Of a DNA stretch of 64,000 nt, positions 43,626 to 53,172 are shown in pieces. Both the position numbers and the translations under genes were made by a program. Within the stretch, counting starts at the first letter, position 1. Every line of letters starts with the position of its first letter. The stretch is from positions 620,001 to 684,000 of the forward strand of contig NZ_CP062231.1 in NCBI RefSeq assembly GCF_024707525.1, written 5' to 3'. Origin of the DNA: Rhizobium sp. TH2. Lineage in GTDB: Bacteria; Pseudomonadota; Alphaproteobacteria; Rhizobiales; Rhizobiaceae. The notes under the pieces were generated by a model that worked only from the letters and a program-made list of their open reading frames with translations, was not told the origin of the DNA and searched no databases.

Positions 43626-46457
43626 TCAGACCTGCGGTTCGGTCGCCGTGTCCGCCGACTTTTCCCGTTTCGCCAAGCCAAGCAAAGCCCGCTGGTAGAA
43701 CCAGCCGATGCCGATCAATGCGAAGCCGAGGCCCGCGAAGGAGAGCGCGCGGTAGAGGCCTTCGAGATTGGACATGTCGATCAGGAAGACCTTGAGCACC
43801 GCGATCAGCACAAGCACGCCCGAGGCAATGCGGAGTGCCGTGGAGCGGAAGCGATAGCCGGCGACCAGTAGAGCGACGCCGAGCAGCAGCCAGACCACCG
43901 AATAGGTGTAGAGCTCGGACTGCAGGAAGCCCTTCCAATCCGAAATATCGGCGCCATGATAGAAGCGGCGGACCGAGAGCGTGACATAGGCGAAGAGCAG
44001 TGCCGCGCCCGAAAGTGCGAGCGCGATCACATAATGCTGCGGCCGGCGTCCGCGCGCCACATGGGCAGCGCCCCCATAGGCCGCGCCGGGCAGGAGATAG
44101 GCGAGGAAGAGCAGGTTGAAGAACGGGATCTGGCCAGTCGTTTCCCCGGTGAAATAGGGGTTCAGGCCGAGGAAATGCGCGAGCAGGATCGAGGCCATCG
44201 AGATATAGCCGAGCGCCATGGAACCGGTGCGGAAGATGATGCTCGGCCGGCGGAGGTCGAGCGTCATCAGCGTGACGGAGGCACCGACCGCGAGCAGCGT
44301 GTAAATCGACTGCTCGGCGAGGGTCGGGGTATCCGAGGTCAGCACGCCGCCATTCATGGCGTGGCGGACGAGGATGGCTATGGTCAGCAGCGTGAACAGG
44401 CTGGCGAGCGCATCCATGACATTCCGGATGCGGTCGTCGGCCTTGTTGCGGATCAACCAGGCCGATGCGATCAGCAGTACGGCCGGGATGCCATAGCCGG
44501 CGAGAAGCTGGTTGAACACAGGCGTCTTCGAGAGCGCCTCGGCACCGACGATCGTCGGCTCCCAGGCGATGCGGCCGGCGACGAAGATCGCCGAGGCGGC
44601 CATCGCCCAGGGCAGGACAGGCCAATCCTTGGCACGTTGCGCATTGAGATAGGCAAAGCCGAGGATGGCCGCACCGATCGTGGTGGTGATGCCGTTGGTC
44701 ATGACGAGCAGGGCGAAGACGAAGGCGGCCCATGAAGCGCCCACGAGAAGATCGCGATTGGCGACGAAGCGCCCGTCGTTCTCCCGCTCGCCGTAGAAGT
44801 GCCAGGCGCCGCCGAGATAGAACGCGCCGAGCAGGATAGCATAGAGGCCGTGCTTCAGGTCGAAGGCGTAATTGCCGAAGAAGAAGAAACTGAGCGTGGC
44901 AAGCACGAGCGGCGTGGCACCGCCGATGATGATCCAGGCGCGGGTGAATTCGGCATGCGAAATGCGCCTGAAATGGACGACGGCGAGCGCCAGTACCGCC
45001 AGCAGCAGGCCGATGCCGAGGGAGAGCCCGATCACAAGATTCGGATCGGTATAGGTGAAACTGTCGGCCGGTTGGAAACCGGGCGAGGCCGTCGCGATCG
45101 AGAGCACGCGAATGCCGCCGAATGCGCCGAGCGCAGCGAAGATCGCGGGATAGATCGCATAGGTGCGGAAGGCACCGAAGAGTGCCAGGCCGGCAATCAG
45201 GGCCGCGAAGCCTAGGAAGTAGTAGCCGGTGCTCGGCAGGTCTGGCGCGTTGAAGACCATGGCGACGATCATGCCGCCGATGGCAGCGGTCAGCGTGCTG
45301 GCGAGGTGGCGCGGCAGGAAGACATGGCCCCAGGCCGATTTTACGCGCGGCGCTGCTGCGGGTAGCGGGCGGCCGGCCGAATCAAGGCGGATCTCAAGCT
45401 CTTCCTCCCGAACCTCGGGCTCCTCCCCTGCCACCCAATTGCCCGGCCAGATGAAGGCGAGGCCGGCAATCATGATGATCATCGGCAGGGCAACCGGCAT
45501 GACGTCGAAGGGCGTTTCGGGCCGCGATGCGACGAGGTAGAGGAACGCCCAGGCCGAAAGCCCGACATTGGCGATACCAGGCACGACGCGCCAGGACTGG
45601 ATTTTCGAGGCGAGGATCGTGGCGATCCAGACCAGTGTCAGGAAGCCGAAGAGTGACCATGGGCTCGGGCTCTTCGATGCCACCAGCAGCGGCGTGGTGA
45701 AAGAAGCCAGCAGGCCCAGCCCGGCGAGCGCCTGGCCATAGAGCATGGACAGGCCGATGGTCATGAATGAGATCAGCGCAAGCAGGATGAACGCCGTCGC
45801 AGGCCCGATAAAACCATAGACACCATGTGCGACATAGACCGAACCGAATAGCGTGAGCGTGCCGGCGGCGGTGAGAACGCCGGGGATCATCGCGTTCTGG
45901 AAGGCATTCTCCACAAGCGGCTTGGTCTGGCGACGCAGGAATTCGCCACCGGCAACCAGCAGCAGGCCGAAGAGAGCGGCAGCGGAAAGCCGCACTTCCG
46001 GGCTGAAAAAGCCCTGGTCGATCGAGTATTTGATGGCGAAAATGCCGGCGAAGGCGAGTGCAACGCCACCGACCCAGACGGTCCATTGCGCGGCAATGCG
46101 CGATTCCCAGCTCGGCTTGGCGGCTGCAGGCTTTGCCGGTTCGCTGGCGACGGCCTGTGCGGGTTCGTCGGCCGCTTCCATTGCCGCTGCGGGTTCAGGC
46201 ACGTCTTCCGTGACCTGCTCAGGGGCCACCTTCATTGCGGCGACATCGACAGGCTCGCTACTGGCTTCAGGCGCGGCTTCCGGCACTGCCATTTCATCGG
46301 CGCTGCTATCCGCTGCGGCGGGCCGCATCCCTTCGACACGCTTGAGTTCGAGCTTGAGCGCCGCGATCTCGGTTTCGAGCCTGGCACGCACGCCACGCGC
46401 CGTCGACAGACCGACGATCGCCAGAACGATCGATATCAGTGAAAGTAGCTCGAACAT
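43626..46457 (-). CDS. DUF2339 giant membrane protein
   Basis: 943 residues with an N-terminal membrane anchor (MFELLSLISIVLAIVGLSTA), a coiled-coil-like Glu/Lys stretch, an Ala/Glu/Pro-rich linker (residues about 48-115), then some two dozen hydrophobic helices filling the rest (WTVWVGGVALAFAGIFAIKY is the first). This layout is typical of DUF2339, a family of unknown function. No catalytic motif seen. Confidence 0.85.
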   Translation of the reverse strand: MFELLSLISIVLAIVGLSTARGVRARLETEIAALKLELKRVEGMRPAAADSSADEMAVPEAAPEASSEPVDVAAMKVAPEQVTEDVPEPAAAMEAADEPAQAVASEPAKPAAAKPSWESRIAAQWTVWVGGVALAFAGIFAIKYSIDQGFFSPEVRLSAAALFGLLLVAGGEFLRRQTKPLVENAFQNAMIPGVLTAAGTLTLFGSVYVAHGVYGFIGPATAFILLALISFMTIGLSMLYGQALAGLGLLASFTTPLLVASKSPSPWSLFGFLTLVWIATILASKIQSWRVVPGIANVGLSAWAFLYLVASRPETPFDVMPVALPMIIMIAGLAFIWPGNWVAGEEPEVREEELEIRLDSAGRPLPAAAPRVKSAWGHVFLPRHLASTLTAAIGGMIVAMVFNAPDLPSTGYYFLGFAALIAGLALFGAFRTYAIYPAIFAALGAFGGIRVLSIATASPGFQPADSFTYTDPNLVIGLSLGIGLLLAVLALAVVHFRRISHAEFTRAWIIIGGATPLVLATLSFFFFGNYAFDLKHGLYAILLGAFYLGGAWHFYGERENDGRFVANRDLLVGASWAAFVFALLVMTNGITTTIGAAILGFAYLNAQRAKDWPVLPWAMAASAIFVAGRIAWEPTIVGAEALSKTPVFNQLLAGYGIPAVLLIASAWLIRNKADDRIRNVMDALASLFTLLTIAILVRHAMNGGVLTSDTPTLAEQSIYTLLAVGASVTLMTLDLRRPSIIFRTGSMALGYISMASILLAHFLGLNPYFTGETTGQIPFFNLLFLAYLLPGAAYGGAAHVARGRRPQHYVIALALSGAALLFAYVTLSVRRFYHGADISDWKGFLQSELYTYSVVWLLLGVALLVAGYRFRSTALRIASGVLVLIAVLKVFLIDMSNLEGLYRALSFAGLGFALIGIGWFYQRALLGLAKREKSADTATEPQV

Positions 46458-46787
46458 GTAATCGCTATGCCTTGTCCCCGCGCCCTGGGGCGCAAATCGA
46501 TATTGCAGCGGAAGACGTTTCGCGGGCGGCTTTTATTTAGCGGCAGCGTTATAAAGCCCTGGTTCGGCGAACAACCTTCCTTTGAGGGACGATCATGAAC
46601 CAGTTCGGGGGTGGCCACAATGATGCTTGGTCGGCTGGTGTGGTTCACCTCCTCTGTCCTGCCGGACATCTCCACCCCTGCGGGACCGTTGCAAAACCCA
46701 TATGTATCATTGTGCTGGTCGCATGCAGGCCTGCTTTTGGACAGCCAGCACAATCCCAGGCCATGGATACAAGAGGTCCAAACCTAC
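46458..46787. other. Intergenic region with one isolated RIME-like arm
   Basis: About 330 bases, without a believable gene. Positions 46647-46684 carry a single arm of the family A palindrome (CCTCTGTCCTGCCGGACATC and onward) with no partner arm nearby, so it looks like a decayed or one-ended copy. The rest should include the promoter of the DUF2339 gene. Confidence 0.6.
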
Positions 46788-47954
46788 TCACAACCCCCTG
46801 ATATACGCCGCCAGCCTCTCCGCCGCGATCTGCACCTTTGCCGGATCGCGAAGGAAGCATGCCCGCAGGAATTGCGATCCACCCGCACCGAACGCAGTCC
46901 CCGGTGCCAGGCCCACGGCGGTCTTGTCGACGATGTCGAAGGCTGCCGCGCGGGTGTCCTTGATGCCGTCGATCTTGAGGAAGGCGTAGAGCGCGCCGTC
47001 GGGCTTCAGCGTCTCGACGCGGTTGGTGGCGATCAGCGCGTCGCAGAGGATATCGCGGGATTTCAGCGCCTTCTCGTAATTCTCCCGGATCAGGGCATCG
47101 CCGTGATCGAGCGCAGCGATGCCGCCGCGCTGCATGAATTCGGCGACGCCTGAGGTGGAATACTGCACCAGGTTCTCGATCACCTGGCCGAGTGCCGGCG
47201 GGGCCACGATCCAGCCGACCCGCCAGCCGGTCATCGACCAGTTCTTGGAGAAGGAATTGACGAACAGCACCCGGTCGGTCTCGTCCATCACGTCGAGGAA
47301 GGATGGCGCACGGCCGCCGTTGAAATAGTAGAGCGCGTAGATCTCATCGGCGATGACCCACAGGCCATGTTCGCGGGCGAGGTCGAGGATCGCCCTGAGG
47401 TCGTCCAGCGTCGCCGTCCAGCCGGTCGGGTTGGAAGGGGAGTTGATGAAAATGGCCGAGGTCTTCGGCGTGATCGCAGCCTTCATGCGGTCGGCATCGA
47501 GGCTCCAGCGGCCCTCGGCGAATTCGAGCTCGACTGGTACTGGCGTCGCGCCGGCCAAGCCCACGGCGGCGGCGAAATTCGGCCAGGCGGGAGAGAGATA
47601 GACCGCCTCGTCGCCCGGCGCGCAGACGGCCTCGATCGACAGCTTGATCGCCTGCATGCCGGAGCCGACGACGTAGAAGTGCTCCGGCGAGAGCGTCTTG
47701 TTGAAATGTCTGACGTAGTAATCGGCGATCGCGCGGCGAAGATCCGGAATGCCTCTGTTATAGGTGTAGAAGGTGTGGCCAGCGGCGAGCGAGGCGGCTG
47801 CCGCATCGCTGATGAACTGCGGCGTGGGCGTATCGCCTTCACCGGCCCAGAGCGGGATCAGGCCTTCGCGACCCCGGGCATGATTGAAGATTTCGACGAT
47901 TCCGCTTTCCGGTGCGAGGCGGGCTTGCGGGCTGAGGCTATCGATGAGGTTCAT
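46788..47954 (-). CDS. Class I/II pyridoxal-phosphate aminotransferase
   Basis: 388 residues. PLP features: GSGMQAIKLSIEAVCAPGDE, SPSNPTGW (Asn), VIADEIYALYYF (Asp, Tyr) and the Schiff-base Lys in VNSFSKNWSMTGWRVGW. Resembles aspartate-type aminotransferases with unassigned substrate. ATG 47954 is used because the longer in-frame reading runs into a repeat element (its extra residues SSISPLEGEM are RIME-encoded). Confidence 0.88.
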   Translation of the reverse strand: MNLIDSLSPQARLAPESGIVEIFNHARGREGLIPLWAGEGDTPTPQFISDAAAASLAAGHTFYTYNRGIPDLRRAIADYYVRHFNKTLSPEHFYVVGSGMQAIKLSIEAVCAPGDEAVYLSPAWPNFAAAVGLAGATPVPVELEFAEGRWSLDADRMKAAITPKTSAIFINSPSNPTGWTATLDDLRAILDLAREHGLWVIADEIYALYYFNGGRAPSFLDVMDETDRVLFVNSFSKNWSMTGWRVGWIVAPPALGQVIENLVQYSTSGVAEFMQRGGIAALDHGDALIRENYEKALKSRDILCDALIATNRVETLKPDGALYAFLKIDGIKDTRAAAFDIVDKTAVGLAPGTAFGAGGSQFLRACFLRDPAKVQIAAERLAAYIRGL

Positions 47955-47987
47955 GGCGGGTCCGCTTCTGTACGGTGAATGGCGCTG

Positions 47988-48143
47988 CCCCCCTCTGTCA
48001 CTGCGTGACATCTCCCCCTCAAGGGGGGAGATTGAAGACTCGCGATACCGCCTTGCCACAAACGAGACCTCTGTTTGTGGCGAAGGTCGAACCGCATCCG
48101 ATCTCCCCCTTGAGGGGGAGATGCCCGGCAGGGCAGAGGGGGG
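47988..48143. repeat. RIME-like palindromic element (family A, copy 3)
   Basis: Arms 47988-48034 and 48101-48143 are inverted copies around a 66-base centre and share the CATCTCCCCCTCAAGGGGG core with the other copies. It fills most of the gap between the aminotransferase and demethylase genes. Confidence 0.82.
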
Positions 48144-48219
48144 TGTTGACCACTCCTACCGCACCTCGGTCGGGAAATCGCATGACAATTGTTGAAGGGA
48201 GGTTCAGCGACGTTGAAGC

Positions 48220-50271
48220 TCAAACCAGCGAGAAAATCCTCAGCGCGTCGTAGATGCCCGCATGGATGTTGCGGCTGGCAACCGCGTCGCCGATGCGGAC
48301 GAGGTCGAAGCGCCCGTCCGGATTCTTCGCCTGGATGGGACAGCGGCGGTTGATGAGGGCCTTGTAATCCACCGCGCCGAGGTTTTTCGAATGCGGCTTC
48401 AGGGCGTGGTAGAGCTCGTCATTGGCCGAGGTCGCGTGTTCGACTACGATCTGCGCCACGCGGCGCTCCTGCCGGATCGTGCGGTCGAAATCCGAGCCGA
48501 GCACCGCGACCAGCGCATTGCCGTCGCGACGGACGGAAAGCAGGCGGGTGTTGATGGTGACCCGGACATTGGGTTTCGCGAAGGCCTTGGCATAGGGCAC
48601 GTGGTTCATGCCGCCGATCTCCGGCGCGAAGAAGCGTTCGGGGGAGACGAGCTCGAGTTCGACGCCCTGGTTGGCGATCAGCTCGGCGGCGGTCATGCCG
48701 GCATGGGCGCCGTTGTCGTCGAAAAGCAGGACCGGACCTTCGGGCTTGACCGTGCCGGCGATGATATCCCAGCTTGAGGTAACGAGATTGTCGCCCTCGG
48801 TGAGCGCCGGATTCTGCGGCATGCCGCCGGTGGCGATGACGACGAGATCGGCGTCGCGAGAGAGGATGTCGTCTTCCTCGGCATAGGTGTTGAAATGGAT
48901 CGGCACGCCCAGGCGTTCGAGCTCGGACACGCGCCAGTCGACGATGCCGATCATTTCCTTGCGGCGGGGATTGCGGGCGAGCAGATTGATCTGGCCGCCG
49001 GCCTCGTCCATCGCCTCGAGCACTTCGACCGCATGGCCGCGTTCGGCGAGCACGCGGGCGGCTTCCAACCCGGCCGGGCCGGCGCCGACGACGATGGCCT
49101 TGCGTTTAGCGCCATCGGATTTCGGGATGACCTGCGGCACCAGGCCTTCGCGGCCGGTAGCGGCATTGTGGATGCACAGCGCCTCGCCGCCTTCGTAAAT
49201 TCTGTCGAGACAGTAAGTGGCCCCAACGCAGGGGCGGATTTGAGCCTCGCGGCCGGAGGTGATCTTGGCGACGATGTGCGGGTCGGCGATATGGGCGCGG
49301 GTCATGCCGACCATGTCGAGCTTGCCCTCGGCGATGGCGTGACGGGCGGTCGCGACATCGGCGATCCGGGCGGCGTGGAAGACCGGGAATTTGGTCTCGG
49401 CACGCACTTCGCCGGCGAAATCGAGATGCGGCGAGGCGCGCATGCCCTGGATCGGGATGACGCCGGTGAGGTCGGCGTCATGGTCGATATGGCCCTTGAT
49501 GACGTTGAGGAAATCGATCTTGCCTGAAGCGACGAAACGTTTGGCAATCTCGACGCCCTCGGCGCGGGAGAGGCCGATGTCCCAATCCTCGTCGCAGACC
49601 ATGCGGAGCCCGACGATGAAATCCGGGCCGACGGATTTGCGGACGGCATCGATCACCAGATTGGAAAACCGCAGGCGATTGTCGAGCGAGCCGCCGTATT
49701 CGTCGTCGCGCTTGTTGGTGGCGGGCGACCAGAACTGGTCCATCAGGTGGCCATAGGCCTCGAACTCGATGCCATCGAGCCCGGCTTCCTGCATGCGGGC
49801 GGCAGCATCGGCGTAATCCTTAACGATGCGCTCGATGTCCCAGTCCTCGATCTGTTTGGGGAAGGCGCGGTGGGCGGCTTCGCGGACGGGCGAGGGGGCC
49901 AGCACCGGCAGCCAGTCGCCCTTGTTCCAGCCGGTGCGGCGGCCGAGATGGGTGAGCTGGATCATCACGGCGCAATCATGCTCGTGACAGTCGTCGGTCA
50001 GCTTCTTCAGCCAAGGGACGATCTCGTCCTTGTAGGCATAGAGATTGCCGAAGGCGGGCGGAGAGTCCGACGAGACACTCGCCGAACCCGCGGTCATCGT
50101 CATCGCAATGCCGCCCTTGGCCTTCTCCACATGGTAGAGCCGGTAACGATCCTTGGGCAGGCCGTCTTCGGAATAGTTCGGCTCATGCGCGGTCGACATG
50201 ATGCGGTTCTTGAGGGTGAGGTGCTTGAGCCGGTAGGGCTGGAGGAGAGGGTCGTTGGATTGGGTCATCAA
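48220..50271 (-). CDS. NADH:flavin oxidoreductase, DgcA/StcD-like N-methyl amino acid demethylase
   Basis: 683 residues with the trimethylamine-dehydrogenase-like layout: N-terminal FMN TIM-barrel (PYRLKHLTLKNRIMSTAHEP, VMIQLTHLGRR, FEAYGHLMDQFWSP), an iron-sulfur site near residue 345, and a C-terminal FAD/NAD module (AIVVGAGPAGLEAARVLAER). In the cluster segment RPCVGATYCLDRIY...ALC the second Cys of the usual C-x2-C-x2-C pattern is Ala, leaving three ligands. Relatives remove methyl groups from dimethylglycine (DgcA) or N-methylproline (StcD). The MttB homologue nearby supports a methylated-amine role; the substrate is inferred. Confidence 0.8.
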   Translation of the reverse strand: MMTQSNDPLLQPYRLKHLTLKNRIMSTAHEPNYSEDGLPKDRYRLYHVEKAKGGIAMTMTAGSASVSSDSPPAFGNLYAYKDEIVPWLKKLTDDCHEHDCAVMIQLTHLGRRTGWNKGDWLPVLAPSPVREAAHRAFPKQIEDWDIERIVKDYADAAARMQEAGLDGIEFEAYGHLMDQFWSPATNKRDDEYGGSLDNRLRFSNLVIDAVRKSVGPDFIVGLRMVCDEDWDIGLSRAEGVEIAKRFVASGKIDFLNVIKGHIDHDADLTGVIPIQGMRASPHLDFAGEVRAETKFPVFHAARIADVATARHAIAEGKLDMVGMTRAHIADPHIVAKITSGREAQIRPCVGATYCLDRIYEGGEALCIHNAATGREGLVPQVIPKSDGAKRKAIVVGAGPAGLEAARVLAERGHAVEVLEAMDEAGGQINLLARNPRRKEMIGIVDWRVSELERLGVPIHFNTYAEEDDILSRDADLVVIATGGMPQNPALTEGDNLVTSSWDIIAGTVKPEGPVLLFDDNGAHAGMTAAELIANQGVELELVSPERFFAPEIGGMNHVPYAKAFAKPNVRVTINTRLLSVRRDGNALVAVLGSDFDRTIRQERRVAQIVVEHATSANDELYHALKPHSKNLGAVDYKALINRRCPIQAKNPDGRFDLVRIGDAVASRNIHAGIYDALRIFSLV

Positions 50272-50306
50272 TTCGGGCTCAAGTTTTCATTTGACGAGTG
50301 AGGGTT

Positions 50307-50513
50307 TCACCCCTCACCAACTTCGGCCAAGGGTTCGCCATGCTCACCCGGCCTTCGTATCCTCTCCCGCAGGGGGAGAGGTAGGGTGCCACGCTCGCCA
50401 CCTTCAATCTAGGCGAGGCGGTGCCACGAGTCTTACCTCTCCCCTTGCGGGAGAGGATAGCGCGCCCATGAGAGGCGATAGCCGATCATTTGGGCGCGCT
50501 TGGTGAGGGGTGA
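50307..50513. repeat. Palindromic intergenic element (family B, copy 2)
   Basis: Same outer arm (TCACCCCTCACCAACTTCGG) and inner pair (CCTCTCCCGCAGGGGGAGAGG and inverse) as the copy at 36963-37181. It separates the demethylase gene from the MttB-like gene. Confidence 0.8.
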
Positions 50514-50521
50514 TTGCGACC

Positions 50522-52126
50522 TCAATGCCAGGCATCCGCCGCTGCCGTCTTCTTGCGGTCGATATAATCCCTGAGTTCCTCATCCACCGCAACATCCAGC
50601 GGCGGCGCTTCATATTCACCCAGCACCTTCTTCCACTTCCTGTTCGCCCGTGTCGCCATGTCGGTCGAGCCGCCCTCGTCGCTCCACTTCTCGAAGGGTT
50701 CGTTATCCGACAACTCGCTATCCCAAAACGCGGTCTGGTAGTTCCGCAGCGTATGTTGGCTGCCGAGAAAATGGCTGCCGGGGCCGACTTCCTGGAAGGC
50801 GTCCATGGCGAGTGCGTTGTCGTCGAAGGGCACGCCCTTGAAATAGGAATGCAGGGCGCCGCAGAAGTCGGTGTCCATGACGAACTTCTCGTAGCTCATG
50901 GTCAGCAGACCATCGATGAAGCCGGCGGAATGGAGGATGAAGTTGGCGCCGCAATGGACGGCCGACAGCATCGACATCACGCCTTCCTGCATCGCCTGCG
51001 CATCGGGAAGCTTGGAGTTGGAGAAATTGCCGGCGCAGCGGAGCGGCAGCTTCAGGCGCCGCGCCAGTTGGCCGATCACCATCGACCCGATCGCCGGCTC
51101 CGGGGTGCCGAAGGTCGGCGAGCCCGAGCGCAGCGACATCGAGGACAGGAAGTTGCCAAAAATCACCGGCGCGCCCTTGCGTTCCAGTTGGGTCAGCGCG
51201 CAGCCGGCCAGCGTCTCGGCATAGCTCTGTGCGATGGCGCCGGCATTGGTGACCGGACCCATGGCGCCGCCGAGGATGAAGGGAACGATGACGGCGGCCT
51301 GGTTGGCGCGGGCATAGGCGCGCAGCGACTTGGTCATGGTGCCGTCCCAGACGAGCGGCGAGTTGACATTGACATTGCCGAGGATGACGCAGTTCTTGTC
51401 GACGAAATCGCGACCGAACAGGATGCGCGCGAGATCGATGGATTCCTCGGCGCGGTTCTCGGCGGTCACCGAGCCCATGAAACAGCGGTCGGAATATTTG
51501 ATGTGGCTGTAGACCATGTCGAGATGGCGCTTGTTGACCGGCAGGTCCACCGGCTCGCAGATCGTGCCGCCGGAATGGTGTAGCCAGGGGCTCGATTGCG
51601 CCAGCTTGATCAGGTTCTGGAAGTCCTCGATCGTGCCGTAGCGCCGGCCCTTGTCGAGGTCGCTGACGAAAGGCGAACCGTAAGCCGGGGCGAAGACGAC
51701 GTTCTTGCCGCCGATCTCGATATTGTTGGCGGGGTTGCGGGCATATTGGGTGAAGGTCGAGGGCGCGGAGGATAGGATTTCCTGCAGCATGCCGGGCTCG
51801 AACTTGACCAGCAATCCATCGACCTTGGCGCCGGCGCGCTTCCAGTGAGAGATCACTTCGGGGTCGTCGCGAAACTCGATGCCGATCTCGGCGAGGATGC
51901 GCTCGGCCGTCTTCTCCACGCGGACGAGACCTTCCTCGCCGAGAATGTCATAGGGCGGGATGTTGCGCACGATGTAGGGCACGCCCGTCGGCTTGGCCGA
52001 GGGGTCGCGGCGCTTGCCGCGCTCGCGCCGGGGAGGGGCGTTGGTTGCGGGCACTTCGGCTTCGGCGACATCCATATCGATAAACTCCCTTGATGTTGAC
52101 TTCAGGGTAGCGACGAATTCCTCCAT
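50522..52126 (-). CDS. Trimethylamine methyltransferase (MttB) family protein, non-pyrrolysine
   Basis: 534 residues from ATG 52126 (GGAAGGA five bases upstream); ATG 52075, preceded by GGGAG, is an alternative giving 517. The frame has no in-frame amber codon, so this belongs to the non-pyrrolysine MttB group, whose studied members move a methyl group from glycine betaine or similar quaternary amines to a corrinoid protein. Family segments: AYGSPFVSDLDKGRRYGTIE, NVNVNSPLVWDGTM, VPFILGGAMGPVTNAG and EVGPGSHFLGSQHTLRNYQT. No corrinoid protein is encoded in the window. Confidence 0.85.
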   Translation of the reverse strand: MEEFVATLKSTSREFIDMDVAEAEVPATNAPPRRERGKRRDPSAKPTGVPYIVRNIPPYDILGEEGLVRVEKTAERILAEIGIEFRDDPEVISHWKRAGAKVDGLLVKFEPGMLQEILSSAPSTFTQYARNPANNIEIGGKNVVFAPAYGSPFVSDLDKGRRYGTIEDFQNLIKLAQSSPWLHHSGGTICEPVDLPVNKRHLDMVYSHIKYSDRCFMGSVTAENRAEESIDLARILFGRDFVDKNCVILGNVNVNSPLVWDGTMTKSLRAYARANQAAVIVPFILGGAMGPVTNAGAIAQSYAETLAGCALTQLERKGAPVIFGNFLSSMSLRSGSPTFGTPEPAIGSMVIGQLARRLKLPLRCAGNFSNSKLPDAQAMQEGVMSMLSAVHCGANFILHSAGFIDGLLTMSYEKFVMDTDFCGALHSYFKGVPFDDNALAMDAFQEVGPGSHFLGSQHTLRNYQTAFWDSELSDNEPFEKWSDEGGSTDMATRANRKWKKVLGEYEAPPLDVAVDEELRDYIDRKKTAAADAWH

Positions 52127-52168
52127 TGTATCCTTCCAAAATTTCGAGGGAAGATATAAATTCTCCTT

Positions 52169-53077
52169 ATGCAAAGCTTGAAGAGACTGCTCCCCTCCGC
52201 CTCCGCCCTCGTCGTCTTTGAAGCCGCCGGGCGGCGCGAGAATTTTTCGCGAGCGGCAGAGGAACTGTCGATGACGCAGGCGGCCGTCTCCTATGCGGTC
52301 CGCACGCTCGAAAGCCAGCTTGGCGTACCGCTGTTCCATCGAAGTCATCGGGCCGTGTCGCTGACCGAGACCGGCGCGCGTTTCCATGCCGACGTTTCGG
52401 CAGGGCTCGCCCGCATCCAGAAATCGGCCGAGCAGATCAGGGCCAAGGGCCGCGAAACGAATGTGACGCTTTCGGCGTCTTCCGCCTTCGGGTCGATGTG
52501 GGTGCTGCCGCGCATACCGAAATTTCGCGAAGAGCTTCCGGACATCGATCTCAGAATCCATGCCTCGGTACGCGATCTCGAACTCGATGAGGAGGGCATT
52601 CCGCTCGGCATTCGCGGCGGCGATCCGGCTGCCTGGCCCAACTATCACGCAGCGCTGCTGGCGCCCGAAGTGGTCAATGCGGTGGCAAGCCCAGCCTTCA
52701 TCGAGAGCCACGGCATGCCGGATTCAATGGCCGCACTTGCACAATTGAGACTTATACATCTGGAGGAACCGGCCCGCGTCGCCTGCGACTGGAAGGAGTG
52801 GTTCGAAAGCGCCGGGCATGAATACCGGCCGCAATCGCGGCTGCTGACGATCAACGACTATGTTCTGGTGATCCAGGCGGCGCTGGCCGGCGAGGGCGTG
52901 GCGCTCGGCTGGCAGCATCTGATCGAGCGGCAGGTCGCATCGGGCGCGCTGGTGCCGGTCAGCGATCATGTCTTCGAAACGGGCAGCGATTTCTACGTCG
53001 TCTGGCCGCGCTCGCGGGAGCTGAGCACGCCGGCGCGCAAGGTGCGCGACTGGCTGCTGGCGCAGGGCGGGCGATGA
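52169..53077 (+). CDS. LysR-family regulator, GcvA-like
   Basis: 302 residues. The N-terminal winged helix reads FEAAGRRENFSRAAEELSMT and QAAVSYAVRTLESQLGVPLF, followed by a substrate-binding domain of the GcvA type (LRIHASVRDLELDEEGIPLG, GVALGWQHLI). It is divergent from the MttB-like gene with only 42 bases between starts, the classic arrangement for a LysR regulator and its target. It probably responds to the betaine-type substrate. Confidence 0.87.
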   Translation: MQSLKRLLPSASALVVFEAAGRRENFSRAAEELSMTQAAVSYAVRTLESQLGVPLFHRSHRAVSLTETGARFHADVSAGLARIQKSAEQIRAKGRETNVTLSASSAFGSMWVLPRIPKFREELPDIDLRIHASVRDLELDEEGIPLGIRGGDPAAWPNYHAALLAPEVVNAVASPAFIESHGMPDSMAALAQLRLIHLEEPARVACDWKEWFESAGHEYRPQSRLLTINDYVLVIQAALAGEGVALGWQHLIERQVASGALVPVSDHVFETGSDFYVVWPRSRELSTPARKVRDWLLAQGGR

Positions 53078-53172
53078 CCACGAAGATTGGGGGTCGCGTT
53101 GCACATCGATCGTCATTATATTGCCCGCATTCAGTCCGACCTATCCTCCAAGGTCCGGTTCCGGAGACAGTC

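Noticed and set aside
47955..48059. Longer aminotransferase start
   Set aside because: The extra residues are encoded by the RIME-like palindrome and lack conservation.
52127..52711. 195-residue N-terminal extension of the MttB-like protein
   Set aside because: It lies antiparallel over the lysR gene, has Arg/Gly-rich shadow composition, and good ribosome sites exist at 52126 and 52075.
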